64,000 nt of DNA from Micromonospora tarapacensis (lineage in GTDB: Bacteria > Actinomycetota > Actinomycetes > Mycobacteriales > Micromonosporaceae): positions 2,839,324 to 2,903,323 of the forward strand of contig NZ_JAHCDI010000004.1 of assembly GCF_019697375.1 (NCBI RefSeq), in the 5' to 3' direction. The stretch's first letter is position 1. Every line of letters starts with the position of its first letter. Both the position numbers and the translations under genes were made by a program. Below, one piece after another: positions 30,215 through 40,648 of the stretch. The notes beneath the pieces are model-generated. The model was not told where the DNA came from and did no database searches. It saw nothing but the letters and a program-made list of their open reading frames with translations.

Positions 30215-31734
30215 TGTTGACCCCTCCCGTCGGCGCTGGCGCCGATGTCATCCACCGCGTCGGCGTGTGTGGCCGTCAGGCGGTTGCCGTCGACCCCGGA
30301 CGGCGTGGGCGTCTCCGCCCGGCCGCCCACCGTCGGCGCATCCGTCCGGGCGGGGGTGGGCAGCCCGCGGACGATGCGGCGGAGCAACGGCAACCGGGTG
30401 GCCACCGATCGTTCCGCGCCGTGCTCGCTCGGCCGGTAGTAGTCCGTGCCGACCAGGTCGTCCGGCGCGTACTGCTGACTCACCACGCCCCGCTGGTCGT
30501 CGTGCGGATAGCGGTAGCCGATGCCGTGCCCGAGCCCCCGCGCGCCGGCGTAGTGCGCGTCCCGCAGACCGCGGGGCACCGCACCACCCCGGCCGGCCCG
30601 CACGTCGGCGATCGCCGAGCCGATCGCGGTGGTGGCCGAGTTCGACTTGGGTGCGGTAGCCAGATGGATCACCGCCTGGGCGAGGTTGAGCTGCGCCTCG
30701 GGCAGGCCGACGAACTCCACCGCACCGGCCGCGGCGGTGGCCACGCCGAGGGCACCCGGATCCGCCATGCCGACGTCCTCGCTGGCGAAGATGACCAGCC
30801 GCCGCGCGATGAACCTCGCGTCCTCCCCGGCGACCAGCATCCGGGCCAGCCAGTGCAGCGCGGCGTCCACGTCGGAACCCCGCATGCTCTTGATGAAGGC
30901 GCTGGTCACGTCGTAGTGCGCGTCACCTGCCCGGTCGTAACGGACAGCCGCGGTGTCCACCGCCCGCTCGGCGGTGGACAGTTCGATCCGTGCGCCGCCC
31001 GACGCGATCGCCGCGGCAGCCGCCGCCTCCAGCGCCGTGAGCGCCTTGCGCACGTCACCGCCGGCCAGCCGGACCAGGTGGTCCTCGGCCTCGGTCGCGA
31101 GGGTGAGTGCGCCGGCCAGACCACGCTCGTCGGCCACCGCCCGGTGCAGCAGCCGGCGGACGGCCGCGTCGTCGAGAGGTTGCAGGGTGAGCAGGACGCA
31201 GCGGGACAGCAGCGGGGAGATGACCGAGAAGTACGGGTTCTCCGTGGTGGCCGCCAGCAACGTGACGGTCCGGTCCTCGACCGCGGCGAGCAGCGAATCC
31301 TGCTGGGTCTTGCTGAACCGGTGCACCTCGTCGATGAAGAGCACCGTCGGCGGGCCGCCCGAGCGCCGCTGCCGCCGCGCCGTGTCGATCACCGCCCGGA
31401 CGTCCTTCACCCCGGCCGAGAGCGCCGACATGGCGACGAAGCGCCGGTCGGTGGCCCCGGCCACCAGGTGGGCGATGGTGGTCTTGCCGCTGCCCGGCGG
31501 GCCCCACAGGATCACCGACATCGGCGCGCTGCCGGCGACGAGTTGGCGCAGGGGCGCACCGGGGGTGAGCAGGTGATCCTGACCGACCAGCTCGTCCAGG
31601 TTGGCCGGGCGCATCCGGACGGGCAGCGGCGCGTCCGGGCCCACCGTGCCGAAACCGCCGACGCCACCGGAACCCGCGTACGCACCGGGCGCTGCTGCGG
31701 GCTCACCGAGGGTGAACAGGGCGTCGGACTCCAT
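30211..31734 (-). CDS. rarA: Replication-associated recombination protein A (RarA/MgsA ATPase)
   Basis: This AAA+ clamp-loader-like ATPase of about 507 residues acts at stalled forks. It has [17 protein letters not shown], Walker [15 protein letters not shown], Walker [12 protein letters not shown], sensor [15 protein letters not shown], and the RarA tetramerisation region [22 protein letters not shown] with [10 protein letters not shown]. The C-terminus (about the last 70 residues) is a low-conservation extension. ATG 31734 is used; a start ten codons upstream is possible. Confidence 0.92.
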   Translation of the reverse strand: MESDALFTLGEPAAAPGAYAGSGGVGGFGTVGPDAPLPVRMRPANLDELVGQDHLLTPGAPLRQLVAGSAPMSVILWGPPGSGKTTIAHLVAGATDRRFVAMSALSAGVKDVRAVIDTARRQRRSGGPPTVLFIDEVHRFSKTQQDSLLAAVEDRTVTLLAATTENPYFSVISPLLSRCVLLTLQPLDDAAVRRLLHRAVADERGLAGALTLATEAEDHLVRLAGGDVRKALTALEAAAAAAIASGGARIELSTAERAVDTAAVRYDRAGDAHYDVTSAFIKSMRGSDVDAALHWLARMLVAGEDARFIARRLVIFASEDVGMADPGALGVATAAAGAVEFVGLPEAQLNLAQAVIHLATAPKSNSATTAIGSAIADVRAGRGGAVPRGLRDAHYAGARGLGHGIGYRYPHDDQRGVVSQQYAPDDLVGTDYYRPSEHGAERSVATRLPLLRRIVRGLPTPARTDAPTVGGRAETPTPSGVDGNRLTATHADAVDDIGASADGRGQQ

Positions 31735-31809
31735 CACGAGAACAGTACCGGGCTCGGCCGACAACGCCGGAATCGCGCCGCCGACCGAGCCACCGATGAT
31801 CGCTTCCGG

Positions 31810-32019
31810 TCAGCCACGCCCCGGGCGACGCCCCCGGTACCAGCGGCCACCGCCGCCGCCGGAACCCCGGCCGACGCCGGCCAGGTAGAGCGCGAGCAGC
31901 AGCAGACCGATCAGCACGAGGGTGTTCCAGTTGAACAGGTCCGGCGCACCGAGATCGGTGTCCAGCAGGTCGAGCAGCAGCGTGAAGCCGAAAACCGCGG
32001 CTGCGGCGATAGCGAGCAT
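31810..32019 (-). CDS. Small two-helix membrane protein
   Basis: This 69-residue protein has two hydrophobic helices (MLAIAAAAVFGFTLLLDLL and WNTLVLIGLLLLALYLAGVG) and a Gly/Arg-rich tail. ATG 32019 has GGAGGAA about five bases upstream, so a longer in-frame extension is rejected. The family is unknown. Confidence 0.65.
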   Translation of the reverse strand: MLAIAAAAVFGFTLLLDLLDTDLGAPDLFNWNTLVLIGLLLLALYLAGVGRGSGGGGGRWYRGRRPGRG

Positions 32020-32129
32020 GGCGTTCCTCCGGTGGGGGTTCCAGTAGGTCGGCGCGGGATGTACCCGATCGGTCGGCTCGCCAATCTCCACGGTGGATCA
32101 GGCCGGGTGGCGGCGGCCCCGAGGCTCGG

Positions 32130-33431
32130 CTACCCCGGCACCTTCCCGCTCACCTCGGTGCGCTTCCTCACCTCGGTGCGCTTCGGCCGACCACCGGCCG
32201 GTCGGCCGGCCCGCCAGGCCGGCAGGTACAGCGGCGCGGCGACCGCCAGCACCACCGCGCCGACGAGCATCGCCGCGCTCACCCCGGCTCGGTCGCCGAT
32301 GACGCCGAGCAGCACGCCGCCCAGCGCGGCGGCCGGCATGGCCATCATCGAGTTCACCGAGATCACGCTGGTCCGGTACGGTCCGTCGACCTGCCGGTGC
32401 AGCAGCCCCATGTGCAGCGGGTTCGCGGCGCCGTGCACGGCGTAGCAGGCGACGAAGGCGATCAGCACCCCGACCGGGCCGGCGAGCAGAGCCATGCCGA
32501 CCACGGTGGCCCCCTGCACGATCCGCAACAGGGCGGCGCCGGGCGCGGCACCGAGCCAGCGGATGAGCAGCGGCGTGAGCGCCGCACCGCCGGCCGAGGC
32601 GAGCCAGGCCACCGTGCTGGCCGGGCCGAGCAGGGCGCCGGCCCGGTCGGCGTCGCCGACCACCTCGGCCAGCCGCACCGGCAGCAGGTTCTCGAAGGTG
32701 ACCATCCCGAAGCCCCAGAACACCTCGACCGCGACCAGGGCGAGCAGCACCCGGGAGCGGCGCAGCAGGCCCAGTGCCTCGCCGACCATCCGCGGGGCGG
32801 CGCGGAACGACGCCCGCAGCGCGCCCGGCCCGGTCGCCGGCCGCCGCTCCACCAGCAGCACCAACAGCGCCACCAGGGCGACCGCCTGGAGCCCGACCGC
32901 GGCCACGATCGGTGTGCCGAGCGCGCTGACCGGACCGACCGGGCCGGCGGCCACCAGGCCGCCACTGAGCAGGGCACCGGCCGCGATGCTCAGGCCGAGC
33001 ACGGTGCCGCCCTGACCAAGGCCCTTCTCGTACGCGGCGTCCGGGTCGGCGGCGATGGTGCTGTCGACGTACCAGGACTCCAGGGGGCCGCTGTCCAGCG
33101 CCCGGAACACCCCCTGCAACGCCCACACGACGGCCAGCAGCGCGAACGAGTCCGCCACCACCAGCAGGCCCACCGAGACGAGGCTCACCACGTTCGCCGC
33201 GACCAGCACCGGCTTGCGGCCCAGGGCGTCGGCGAAGCCGCCGGTGGGCAACTCCAGGGCGAGCACCACCACCCCCTGGGCGGCGGCGGCCAGGCCGATC
33301 TGGGTAAGGGTCAGGCCCCGCTCCTGCATCAGCAGGATGATCACTGGAATCAGCAGGCCGGTCGGCAGCCAGCGCAGGCCGTGCAGGACCAGGTAACGAC
33401 GCCGGATCTGGCGTACGGAAAGCTCGCTCAT
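32130..33431 (-). CDS. MFS transporter paired with an ArsR-type regulator
   Basis: This 433-residue protein has about 12 helices and the MFS loop motif ELPTGGFADALGRKPVL between helices 2 and 3. Charged residues are sparse in the membrane, as in efflux pumps. Its ATG overlaps the stop of the regulator gene (ATGA), so the two are co-translated. Probable role is export of a small molecule sensed by the regulator; the substrate is unknown. Confidence 0.85.
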   Translation of the reverse strand: MSELSVRQIRRRYLVLHGLRWLPTGLLIPVIILLMQERGLTLTQIGLAAAAQGVVVLALELPTGGFADALGRKPVLVAANVVSLVSVGLLVVADSFALLAVVWALQGVFRALDSGPLESWYVDSTIAADPDAAYEKGLGQGGTVLGLSIAAGALLSGGLVAAGPVGPVSALGTPIVAAVGLQAVALVALLVLLVERRPATGPGALRASFRAAPRMVGEALGLLRRSRVLLALVAVEVFWGFGMVTFENLLPVRLAEVVGDADRAGALLGPASTVAWLASAGGAALTPLLIRWLGAAPGAALLRIVQGATVVGMALLAGPVGVLIAFVACYAVHGAANPLHMGLLHRQVDGPYRTSVISVNSMMAMPAAALGGVLLGVIGDRAGVSAAMLVGAVVLAVAAPLYLPAWRAGRPAGGRPKRTEVRKRTEVSGKVPG

Positions 33432-34024
33432 CGCTTCCCCCGCAGCAGCAGCGGGAGGGAGGCGAGGAAGATCTGCACCTGCTCGGCACCGGGCTCGTCC
33501 GGATCGGCCTCGGCGCGGTAGCGCTCAAGGGTGCGCCACAGCTCCGCCTTCAGCGCCTCCAACCGGGTCACCGGGATGGTCATGAAGATGTCGCCCATGC
33601 CGAAGGCGTCGCGCCAGGCCGGCGGCCACTGATCGCGTACGGCGGCCCACCGCTCGGTGTGCTCGACGAGGTGGCGCACCTGCTCGGCCTGGATCCACTC
33701 GATCGCGGCCCGGGCATCCGGATCGTCGTCGAAGTCGGTGTTCTCCCAGCTGGTGACGTCGTGCGCGGCCCGCCACCAGCGCTGCCGGGTGGTGCCCCGG
33801 TCGGCCTCCTCGACGACCAGCCCGACCTCGGCCAGCTGTCGCAGGTGGTAGCTGGTCGCGCCGGTGTTGGTGTCGAGCAGTTCGGCGAGGGTGGTGGCCG
33901 TCGCCGGCCCGTTGACCCGCAGCGCGCCGAGCAACCGGGCCCGCAGCGGATGTGCCAACGTGCGGACCTGCCGGTGATCGATGCGGACCCGTCGCGGAGC
34001 GGATCGCCTCTCCTCATCTCCCAT
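33428..34024 (-). CDS. ArsR/HTH_20-type winged-helix transcriptional regulator
   Basis: This 198-residue protein has an N-terminal winged helix (RTLAHPLRARLLGALRVNG, ATSYHLRQLAEVGLVVE) and a helical C-terminal domain. It lacks the Cys metal ligands of metal-sensing ArsR members and looks like the actinobacterial HTH_20 group that controls MFS genes. Palindromic TGCACAA sites lie just upstream, so it probably represses its own operon. Confidence 0.85.
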   Translation of the reverse strand: MGDEERRSAPRRVRIDHRQVRTLAHPLRARLLGALRVNGPATATTLAELLDTNTGATSYHLRQLAEVGLVVEEADRGTTRQRWWRAAHDVTSWENTDFDDDPDARAAIEWIQAEQVRHLVEHTERWAAVRDQWPPAWRDAFGMGDIFMTIPVTRLEALKAELWRTLERYRAEADPDEPGAEQVQIFLASLPLLLRGKR

Positions 34025-34052
34025 GGGTGCACAGTATCTCTGCACAATCCCT

Positions 34053-34071
34053 ATGCACAATAGTTGTGCAT
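34053..34071. promoter_or_regulatory. Probable operator of the ArsR-MFS operon
   Basis: A perfect palindrome ATGCACAA-TAG-TTGTGCAT lies 29 bases upstream of the regulator start, with a further TGCACAAT half-site at 34041-34048 and GTGCACAG near 34028. Spacing around the promoter fits repression by the adjacent regulator. Confidence 0.65.
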
Positions 34072-34110
34072 CAAGCGCACGACTGCGCCGAACCGGACGG
34101 GCTGGCCGGG

Positions 34111-34922
34111 CTAGCCGGCGAACAGTTCGGTCACGCCGCGCAGCCGGGTGCGGAGCAGGCCGGCCGCACGAGTGGAGTCCAGGCGCACCTCGGTGGGGCG
34201 GACCACGCCGGCCGCGGCGCCCGTGGTGGTCTTCATGCCCGCCGGATCGGCGCCCTCCCGGCGGGCCACCAGCAGGCCCAGCTCCGCCCGACTGACCGCG
34301 TCCGGGCCGGCCACGTTGAGCGGCCCCGCGCAGCCGGAGGGCAGCAGTTCCAGCACCGCGGCGGCGAGGTCGGCGACGTCGATCGGGCAGCGCAGCTCGT
34401 CGGTGAACAGGGCGGCCCGCCCGGCCAGGGCGTCCCGGCACAGCTGGAGCTGCTTGCTCCCCTCCCCCACGATCAGCGAGGTACGCACCAGCACGGCGGC
34501 CGGGTCGATCGCCCGCACCGCCGTCTCCGCAGCCGCCTTCGCCGCACCGTACGGGAAGATCGGGGTGGGCGGGTCGTCGTCGGCGTACGCCTCGGGCCGC
34601 CCGGCGTGCAGCGCGTCGCTGGAGATGTGCACCAACCGCGCGCCCACCCGCCCGGCGGCGGACGCGACGTGCGCCGCCCCGTCGGCGGTGACCGCCCAGT
34701 CGCCGTACCGGTAGGGGTGCCGACCACGGCGTCGGGGCGTACCCGCGCGAGCAGCTCGCGCACCGCGGCCCGATCGGTCACGTCGAGCCGGCGCACCTCG
34801 ACGCCCGGCACACCGACCTCACCCGAGTGACACGTCCCCACCACGGACCACCCGGCGTCGACCGCCTGCCGGCACACCTCCCGGCCGAGAAACCCGCTAC
34901 CGCCCACCACCAGCACCCGCAT
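34111..34922 (-). CDS. NAD(P)-dependent sugar-nucleotide reductase/epimerase-like protein (RmlD-like; one frame break)
   Basis: Repaired length is 270 residues. The Rossmann start MRVLVVGGSGFLGREVCRQA, a GARLVHISSDALHAGR segment, YGAAKAAAETAVRA (YxxxK) and RTSLIVGEGSKQLQL match RmlD-like short-chain reductases. The N-terminal part is in one frame and the rest in another; adding one base to the G4 run 34714-34717 joins them as VVGTPYRYGDWAVTADGAAH. Possible role is sugar-nucleotide modification; no rml genes are adjacent. Confidence 0.75.
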
Positions 34923-35021
34923 CCCGACCCCTTCCGCCCGACCGCGTCGATCATGAGGTTAGCCGGGCGACCGGCCGAGGAGCAGGGCCGGCAGCCTCAC
35001 GATCGACAGTGGCGGACCGGG

Positions 35022-36842
35022 TCAGGTCGGGTCGGCCACGGGGGCGGCGGGACCGGCGGTGCCGGCGTGCGGAGCCTGCTGCGGCTTGGGCTTGGCGTCG
35101 ATGCCGGCCTCGGCCCGCTGCTGCCCGGTGATCGGGGTGGGTGCGCCGGTCAGCGGGTCGAAGCCGCCCCGGGTCTTCGGGAAGGCGATCACCTCGCGGA
35201 TCGAGTCGGCGCCGGCGAGCAGCATGCAGACGCGGTCCCAACCGAACGCGATGCCGCCGTGCGGGGGTGGGCCGTAGCTGAACGCCTCCAGCAGGAAGCC
35301 GAACTTGTCCTGCGCCTCCTCGGGCGTGATGCCGAGCAGTTCGAAGACCCGCTGCTGCACGTCGCGCCGGTGGATACGGATCGAACCGCCGCCGATCTCG
35401 TTGCCGTTGCAGACGATGTCGTACGCGTACGCGAGGGCGCGGTCGGGCGCCTCCTCGAACCGGTCGACCCAATCGGCGTTCGGCGAGGTGAACGGGTGGT
35501 GCACGGCCGTCCAGCCACCCTCCCCACCGGTCTCGTCCGAGGTTCGTTCGAACATCGGCGCGTCGACCACCCAGCAGAACGCCCAGGCACTCTCGTCGAC
35601 CAGGCCGGATCGCCGGGCGATCTCGATGCGGGCGGCGCCGAGCAGTTCCTGCGCCTCCCGGCGCTCGCCGGCGGCGGCGAAGAAGATCGCGTCGCCCGGC
35701 TTGGCGCCGACCGCGTCGGCCAGCCCGGCCAGGTGCCCGGCCGACAGGTTCTTCGCCACCGGCCCACGCGCCTCGCCGGTCTCGGCGTCGAGCACCACGT
35801 ACGCAAGGCCCTTGGCGCCGCGTGCCTTGGCCCAGTCCTGCCAGCCGTCCAGTTCCTTGCGGGACTGCGCGGTGCCGCCGGGCATCACCACCGCACCGAC
35901 GTAACCACCCGCGTCGATCGCCGCGGCGAAGACCCGGAACTCGGTGCCGCGCAGGTAGTCGGTCAGCTCGGTCAGCTCGACGCCGTAGCGCAGGTCGGGC
36001 TTGTCCGAGCCGTACCGCGCCATGGCGTCGTGCCAGGTGATGCGCGGGATGGGCCGGGGGATCCGGTGGTCGGCCAGGTCGGACCAGAGCGCCGCGACGA
36101 TCGCCTCGCCGAGGTCGATGACGTCGTCCTCGGTGACGAAGGACATCTCGATGTCGAGCTGGGTGAACTCCGGCTGCCGGTCGGCGCGGAAGTCCTCGTC
36201 GCGGTAGCAGCGGGCGATCTGGTAGTACCGCTCCATGCCGCCGACCATCAGCAGCTGCTTGAACAGCTGCGGCGACTGCGGCAGCGCGTACCAACTGCCG
36301 GGCTGCAACCGCACCGGGACCAGGAAGTCGCGGGCGCCCTCCGGCGTGGACCGGGTCAGCGTCGGCGTCTCGATCTCCAGGAAGTCCCGCTCGTGCAGCA
36401 CCGACCGGGCCAGCTGGTTGGCCCGCGAGCGCAGCCGCATCGCCCGCGCCGGGCCGCTGCGACGCAGGTCGAGGTAGCGGTACCTGAGCCGGATGTCGTC
36501 GCCGGCCACCACCTGGTCGTCCACCGGCAGCGGCAACGGCGCGGCCTCGGCGAGCACCTCCAGCTCGCTCGCCGTCACCTCGATCTCGCCGGTGGGCAGT
36601 TCCGGGTTCTCGTTGCCCTCGGGCCGGCGGGTGACCTCGCCGACGACCTTGACGCAGTACTCGTTGCGCAGGGCGTGCGCGTCCTCCTCGCGGAGGACCA
36701 CCTGAACCACGCCGGAGCCGTCTCGCAGGTCGACGAAGATGACGCCGCCGTGGTCGCGCCGGCGGGCCACCCAGCCGGCGAGCGTCACCGTGCTGCCGGC
36801 GTCCGTCGCGCGCAGGCTGCCGGCGTCATGGGTACGGATCAC
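35022..36842 (-). CDS. aspS: Aspartyl-tRNA synthetase (probably non-discriminating)
   Basis: This 606-residue bacterial-type AspRS has an N-terminal OB fold ([20 protein letters not shown]), class II motif 2 ([18 protein letters not shown]), the bacterial GAD insertion (about 290-420) and motif 3 ([19 protein letters not shown]). His31 in the anticodon-binding domain is the residue linked to non-discriminating enzymes that also charge tRNA-Asn. That would require GatCAB, which is not in the window. The C-terminal 30 residues are Pro/Ala-rich. Confidence 0.96.
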   Translation of the reverse strand: MIRTHDAGSLRATDAGSTVTLAGWVARRRDHGGVIFVDLRDGSGVVQVVLREEDAHALRNEYCVKVVGEVTRRPEGNENPELPTGEIEVTASELEVLAEAAPLPLPVDDQVVAGDDIRLRYRYLDLRRSGPARAMRLRSRANQLARSVLHERDFLEIETPTLTRSTPEGARDFLVPVRLQPGSWYALPQSPQLFKQLLMVGGMERYYQIARCYRDEDFRADRQPEFTQLDIEMSFVTEDDVIDLGEAIVAALWSDLADHRIPRPIPRITWHDAMARYGSDKPDLRYGVELTELTDYLRGTEFRVFAAAIDAGGYVGAVVMPGGTAQSRKELDGWQDWAKARGAKGLAYVVLDAETGEARGPVAKNLSAGHLAGLADAVGAKPGDAIFFAAAGERREAQELLGAARIEIARRSGLVDESAWAFCWVVDAPMFERTSDETGGEGGWTAVHHPFTSPNADWVDRFEEAPDRALAYAYDIVCNGNEIGGGSIRIHRRDVQQRVFELLGITPEEAQDKFGFLLEAFSYGPPPHGGIAFGWDRVCMLLAGADSIREVIAFPKTRGGFDPLTGAPTPITGQQRAEAGIDAKPKPQQAPHAGTAGPAAPVADPT

Positions 36843-36950
36843 GACGTGCGTCTCCCTCGTCTACAACTGTCCTTCTGCTCCCCGGCATTCTGTCAGCAGG
36901 CATCGGCCCACGTGCCACGGGTGCGCCGATGCGACCCCGGACACGCGGGC

Positions 36951-36979
36951 GGGCCGCCGGAGGAGGAATCCGGCGGCCC
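36951..36979 (-). terminator. Hairpin terminator after the S1 protease gene
   Basis: An 11-bp perfect stem (36951-36961 and 36969-36979, GGGCCGCCGGA) has a 7-base loop and lies 15 bases beyond the protease stop. There is no clear T-tract, as is usual in this GC-rich DNA. Confidence 0.6.
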
Positions 36980-36993
36980 ACTTGCGGGGAAGG

Positions 36994-38046
36994 TCAGAAG
37001 ACGCTGACGCCGTAGCGGCTCAGTGCCTCGGTGACCGGCTGGAAGTAGGTGGTGCCGCCGGTGGAGCAGTTGCCACTGCCGCCGGAGGTCAGGCCGAGCG
37101 CGGTGCTGCCGCTGAACAGCGAGCCGCCGCTGTCGCCGGGCTGGGCGCAGACGTTGGTGCGGATCAGGCCGCGAACCTGCCCCTCGGCGTAGTTGACGGT
37201 GGCGTTGAGCCCGGTGACCGAGCCGCTGCGCAGGCCGGTGGTGCTGCCGGAGCGCTGCACCGACTGGCCGACGTACGCGTTGCCGGCGCCGGTGATGTCC
37301 CGGTAGCTACCGTTGTAGAGGTAGACGTTGCCGGCCGCGTTGCCCGAGTTGCTGTGCCGGACGATGCCGTAGTCGTTGCCCGGGAAGCTGGTGCCCGCGC
37401 GGGTGCCCAGCAGCGAGGTCTGGCCCGAGTTGCTGTACCACCTCGACGAGATGTTGGTGCAGTGCCCGGCGGTCAGGAAGTAGTACGTGCTGCCGCTGCG
37501 CACGTTGAAGCCGAGCGAGCAACGCCCGCCGCCGCCGGCGTAGATCGCCTGACCGCCGGAGATGAAGGTGCTCAGCGGAGCGGCCTCGGCCTCGATGCGC
37601 ACCGTGCCGTTGGTGCGCGCGGCGGCGGCCTTGACCTGCTCCAGCTTCGCGCCGGTAACGGTGCTGTCGACGGAGATGACGACCTGGTTCGTGGCCGGGT
37701 CGGTCCACCATGCGGTGCCCGGGATCCTGGCGGAGCGCTCCAGCTCGGCGGTGGCCCGGTTCAGCACCTCGGCGCCGCGCTTCACGACCTTCGGGGTGGC
37801 GCCGGCAGCCGCCACCTGGCGGGCCGCGACGACGTCGGTGACGGCGACGACCATCTTGCCGGTGGCGGCGTCGGCGTAGGTGCCGGCGGCGCGGTCGCCG
37901 AGCCGCTCGGCGAGGGCGGACGCGGCGTCGGGTGAGGCGGACGCGGGTGCCGCCTGGGCCGGCGCGCCGAGCAGAGTGCCGGCGACCAGGGTTCCGGCGG
38001 CGGCGATGGTGACGGCGCGGCGCAGCATTGACCTTGTGGGTCGCAT
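36994..38046 (-). CDS. Secreted S1-family (streptogrisin/alpha-lytic type) serine protease
   Basis: The 350-residue precursor has a signal peptide (1-32, ending AQA), an alpha-lytic-protease-type pro-region (to about 158) and a chymotrypsin-fold mature domain. The triad is His195 (LTAGHC), Asp226 (GNDYGIV) and Ser307 (QPGDSGGS). Three Cys pairs are plausible (RC...HC, and NVC...NC). The pro-region would aid folding and be removed after export. A low-GC upstream region (38140-38190) probably holds its promoter. Confidence 0.93.
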   Translation of the reverse strand: MRPTRSMLRRAVTIAAAGTLVAGTLLGAPAQAAPASASPDAASALAERLGDRAAGTYADAATGKMVVAVTDVVAARQVAAAGATPKVVKRGAEVLNRATAELERSARIPGTAWWTDPATNQVVISVDSTVTGAKLEQVKAAAARTNGTVRIEAEAAPLSTFISGGQAIYAGGGGRCSLGFNVRSGSTYYFLTAGHCTNISSRWYSNSGQTSLLGTRAGTSFPGNDYGIVRHSNSGNAAGNVYLYNGSYRDITGAGNAYVGQSVQRSGSTTGLRSGSVTGLNATVNYAEGQVRGLIRTNVCAQPGDSGGSLFSGSTALGLTSGGSGNCSTGGTTYFQPVTEALSRYGVSVF

Positions 38047-38307
38047 GTAACAGCCTCCCGGATGGGGGTTGGGGGTCCTGTCATGGCGACAGGAGTGGGG
38101 GAAACTCGGCCACCTGGGGAAATGGCCGAGCGAGGGAAAGTATTCACATATTTAAGATCCTAATCAAGACCCCACTTTGCCCGAATTCACCAACCGGCCA
38201 TACGTAACCCCTCCGCAACATTACGGACACAGACGGTCATCGATATGCTCGGGCGAGCCGGGGCCAGGGCCGGGCAATAGTTCTCCGAGGCGCCGAGAGC
38301 CGGGCGC

Positions 38308-39636
38308 TCAGCTGACCAGTGGCTTGAGGTCCACCCGAGGAGGCGTCCACTCCCCCGCCGCCGCGACGACCTGCTCGCCGGAGCGGATGTCCTTCACCTC
38401 GTCGTCGACACCGTCCGCGCCGGGGAACCAGACGTACGGGATGCCCCGGCGCTCGGCGTACCGGATCTGCTTGCCGAACTTCGCCGCGCTCGGCGACACC
38501 TCGGTGGGGATGCCGCGCGAGCGCAGCGCCTCGGCGACGGCGTTGCTGGCCCCGCGCAGCTCCTCGTTGGTCACCGCGACCAGCACGCAGGTCGGCACGT
38601 CGCGGGACACCGACAGCGCGCCGGCGCCGAACAACAGCCCGAGCAGTCGGGTCACCCCGACCGAGATGCCCACCCCGGGGAAGCGGGCGGCTCCGGCGGT
38701 GGCCAGGTTGTCGTACCGGCCGCCGGAGCAGATCGAGCCGAACCGCTCGTACCCGGTCAGCTGCGTCTCGTAGACGGTGCCGGTGTAGTAGTCCAGGCCG
38801 CGGGCGATGCGCAGGTCCGCCACGCAGAGCCCCGGCGAGTGTGCGGCGGCGGTCTCCACCACCCGGACCAACTCCTCGACTCCCTCGTCGAGCAGCGGGT
38901 CGTCGACCCCGAGCGCGCGCACGGCCTCGGCGAACGAGGCGTCCGGGGTGGAGATCTCGGCCAGCGCCAGGACTGCCTTGGCCTGCGCCTCGCTCGCCCC
39001 GGCCGTGTCGGCCAGCAACTGCGCCACACCGACCGGGCCGATCCGGTCGAGTCTGTCCACCGCGCGCAGCGCCGCCTCCGGGTCGGTCAGCCCGATGCCC
39101 CGGTAGAAGCCCTCACAGATCTTGCGGTTGTTCACCTGGATGCGTACCGGCGGGATCGGCAGCGAGCGCAGCGCGTCGCCGATCACCAGCGGCATCTCCG
39201 CCTCGTGGTGCGGCGCGAGGGTGTCCCGGTCGACGATGTCGATGTCGGCCTGGAGGAACTCCCGGTACCGCCCCTCCTGCGGGCGCTCGCCACGCCACAC
39301 CTTCTGGATCTGGTAGCGGCGGAACGGGAACTGGAGCTTGCCGGCGTTCTCCAGCACGTACCGGGCGAACGGCACGGTCAGGTCGAAGTGCAGGCCGAGG
39401 GCGTCGTCGCCGGCCGGCCCGTCCGGGTCGCCGTGCAGGCGCCGGATCACGTAGACCTCCTTCGAGGTCTCCCCCTTGCGCAGCAGTTGGTCCAGCGGCT
39501 CGACGGCCCGCGTCTCCAGCGGCGCGAAGCCGTACAGCTCGAAGGTGGACCGGATCCGGTCGAGGACGAACTGCTCGATCATCCGCTGGGCGGGCGTCCA
39601 CTCCGGGAAGCCGGAGATGGGCGTGGGCTTGCTCAT
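38308..39636 (-). CDS. hisS: Histidyl-tRNA synthetase
   Basis: This 442-residue class II synthetase has motif 2 (RRYQIQKVWRGERPQEGR), the His-specific segments REFLQADIDIV, RGLDYYTGTVYE and SICSGGRYDNLA, motif 3 (GVGISVGVTRLLGLL) and a C-terminal anticodon domain. ATG 39636 is chosen because GGAG lies six bases upstream. It follows the MBL-fold gene, an arrangement common downstream of relA in actinobacteria. Confidence 0.96.
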   Translation of the reverse strand: MSKPTPISGFPEWTPAQRMIEQFVLDRIRSTFELYGFAPLETRAVEPLDQLLRKGETSKEVYVIRRLHGDPDGPAGDDALGLHFDLTVPFARYVLENAGKLQFPFRRYQIQKVWRGERPQEGRYREFLQADIDIVDRDTLAPHHEAEMPLVIGDALRSLPIPPVRIQVNNRKICEGFYRGIGLTDPEAALRAVDRLDRIGPVGVAQLLADTAGASEAQAKAVLALAEISTPDASFAEAVRALGVDDPLLDEGVEELVRVVETAAAHSPGLCVADLRIARGLDYYTGTVYETQLTGYERFGSICSGGRYDNLATAGAARFPGVGISVGVTRLLGLLFGAGALSVSRDVPTCVLVAVTNEELRGASNAVAEALRSRGIPTEVSPSAAKFGKQIRYAERRGIPYVWFPGADGVDDEVKDIRSGEQVVAAAGEWTPPRVDLKPLVS

Positions 39637-39687
39637 CACGTACTCCTTGATCCCGCGCGGCCGCGCGGTGAAGTCTCGACGCGGCCG

Positions 39688-40407
39688 TTACAGGCCGCGG
39701 GTGGGGGCCGCCGGTCGCGCGCCACCCATCCCCGCCACCTCGGCGAGGTACGGGTTGGCGGCGCGCTCGCGGCCGATGGTGGTCGCGGGGCCGTGGCCGG
39801 GCAGCACGACGGTGTCGTCGGCCAGCGGAAGGATCTTGTCCCGCAGGCTGGTGAGCATCGTCGGCATGCTGCCGCCCGGCAGGTCGGTGCGGCCGATCGA
39901 GCCGGCGAAGAGCACGTCACCGGAGAGGCAGAGCTGTTCCGCCTCCCAGGGCGAGCCGGCGCCGGGCAGCCGGAACAGCACCGACCCGCCGGTATGGCCG
40001 GGGGCGTGGTCGACGGTGATCTCCAACCCGGCGAGGGTGAGCGTCGTACCGTCGGCCAGTTCGGCCACGTCCTCCGGCTCGGCGTAGGGCAGCCGGCCGC
40101 CGAAGAGCTGGGTGAGGTCCATCGACAGCGCCTTCGCCGGGTCGGCCAGCATCTCCCGGTCGTCCGGGTGCACGTACGCGGTGATCCCGCGTGCGCCGCA
40201 GACGGGGGCCACGGAGAAGGTGTGGTCGAGGTGCCCGTGGGTCAACAGCACCGCGGCCGGGTGCAGGCGATGCTCGGCGAGCAGCGCGTCCAGCCGGTCG
40301 ATCACCCCGATGCCGGGGTCGACCACCACGCACTGTTCTCCCGGCCCGGCGGCGACCACGTAGCAGTTGGTGCCGAAGGCGTCCGCGGGAAAGCCGGCCA
40401 CGAGCAC
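39688..40407 (-). CDS. MBL-fold (glyoxalase II-like) hydrolase
   Basis: This 239-residue metallo-beta-lactamase-fold protein has FGTNCYVVAAGPGEQC, the metal motif LLTHGHLDHTFSV, HAPGHTGGSVLF, CLSGDVLFAGSIGRTDLPGG and VLPGHGPATT. It belongs to the glyoxalase II/persulfide-dioxygenase-like group of hydroxyacylglutathione-type hydrolases; the real substrate in mycothiol-using bacteria is unclear. GTG 40407 has GGGGAG five bases upstream. Confidence 0.85.
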   Translation of the reverse strand: MLVAGFPADAFGTNCYVVAAGPGEQCVVVDPGIGVIDRLDALLAEHRLHPAAVLLTHGHLDHTFSVAPVCGARGITAYVHPDDREMLADPAKALSMDLTQLFGGRLPYAEPEDVAELADGTTLTLAGLEITVDHAPGHTGGSVLFRLPGAGSPWEAEQLCLSGDVLFAGSIGRTDLPGGSMPTMLTSLRDKILPLADDTVVLPGHGPATTIGRERAANPYLAEVAGMGGARPAAPTRGL

Positions 40408-40648
40408 GTCCGCTCCCCTTTCCGTCGAGCCGTCCGCTGCGGGAAGCCTAACCGGCCGCCCCGGCCCGCCCTCATCCATCCGCTCGACCGGCACCGACGC
40501 ATCCCGATGGACGCGGGCACCGACCTCGTACACCACTTTCCCAGCCGGTACCCGTACACTCTGGCGGGCGTGTGGCGTGGCGCACCTGACGCCCGACAGG
40601 TACGCGAACCATCGGGTGACGACCAGGGTAGAGGAAAGGGGAGCGCGG

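Noticed and set aside
27949..32445. Long plus-strand open frame opposite the Pro-rich gene and rarA
   Set aside because: Low-complexity GC codons keep several frames open; the minus strand carries the helix, Cys domain and AAA+ motifs.
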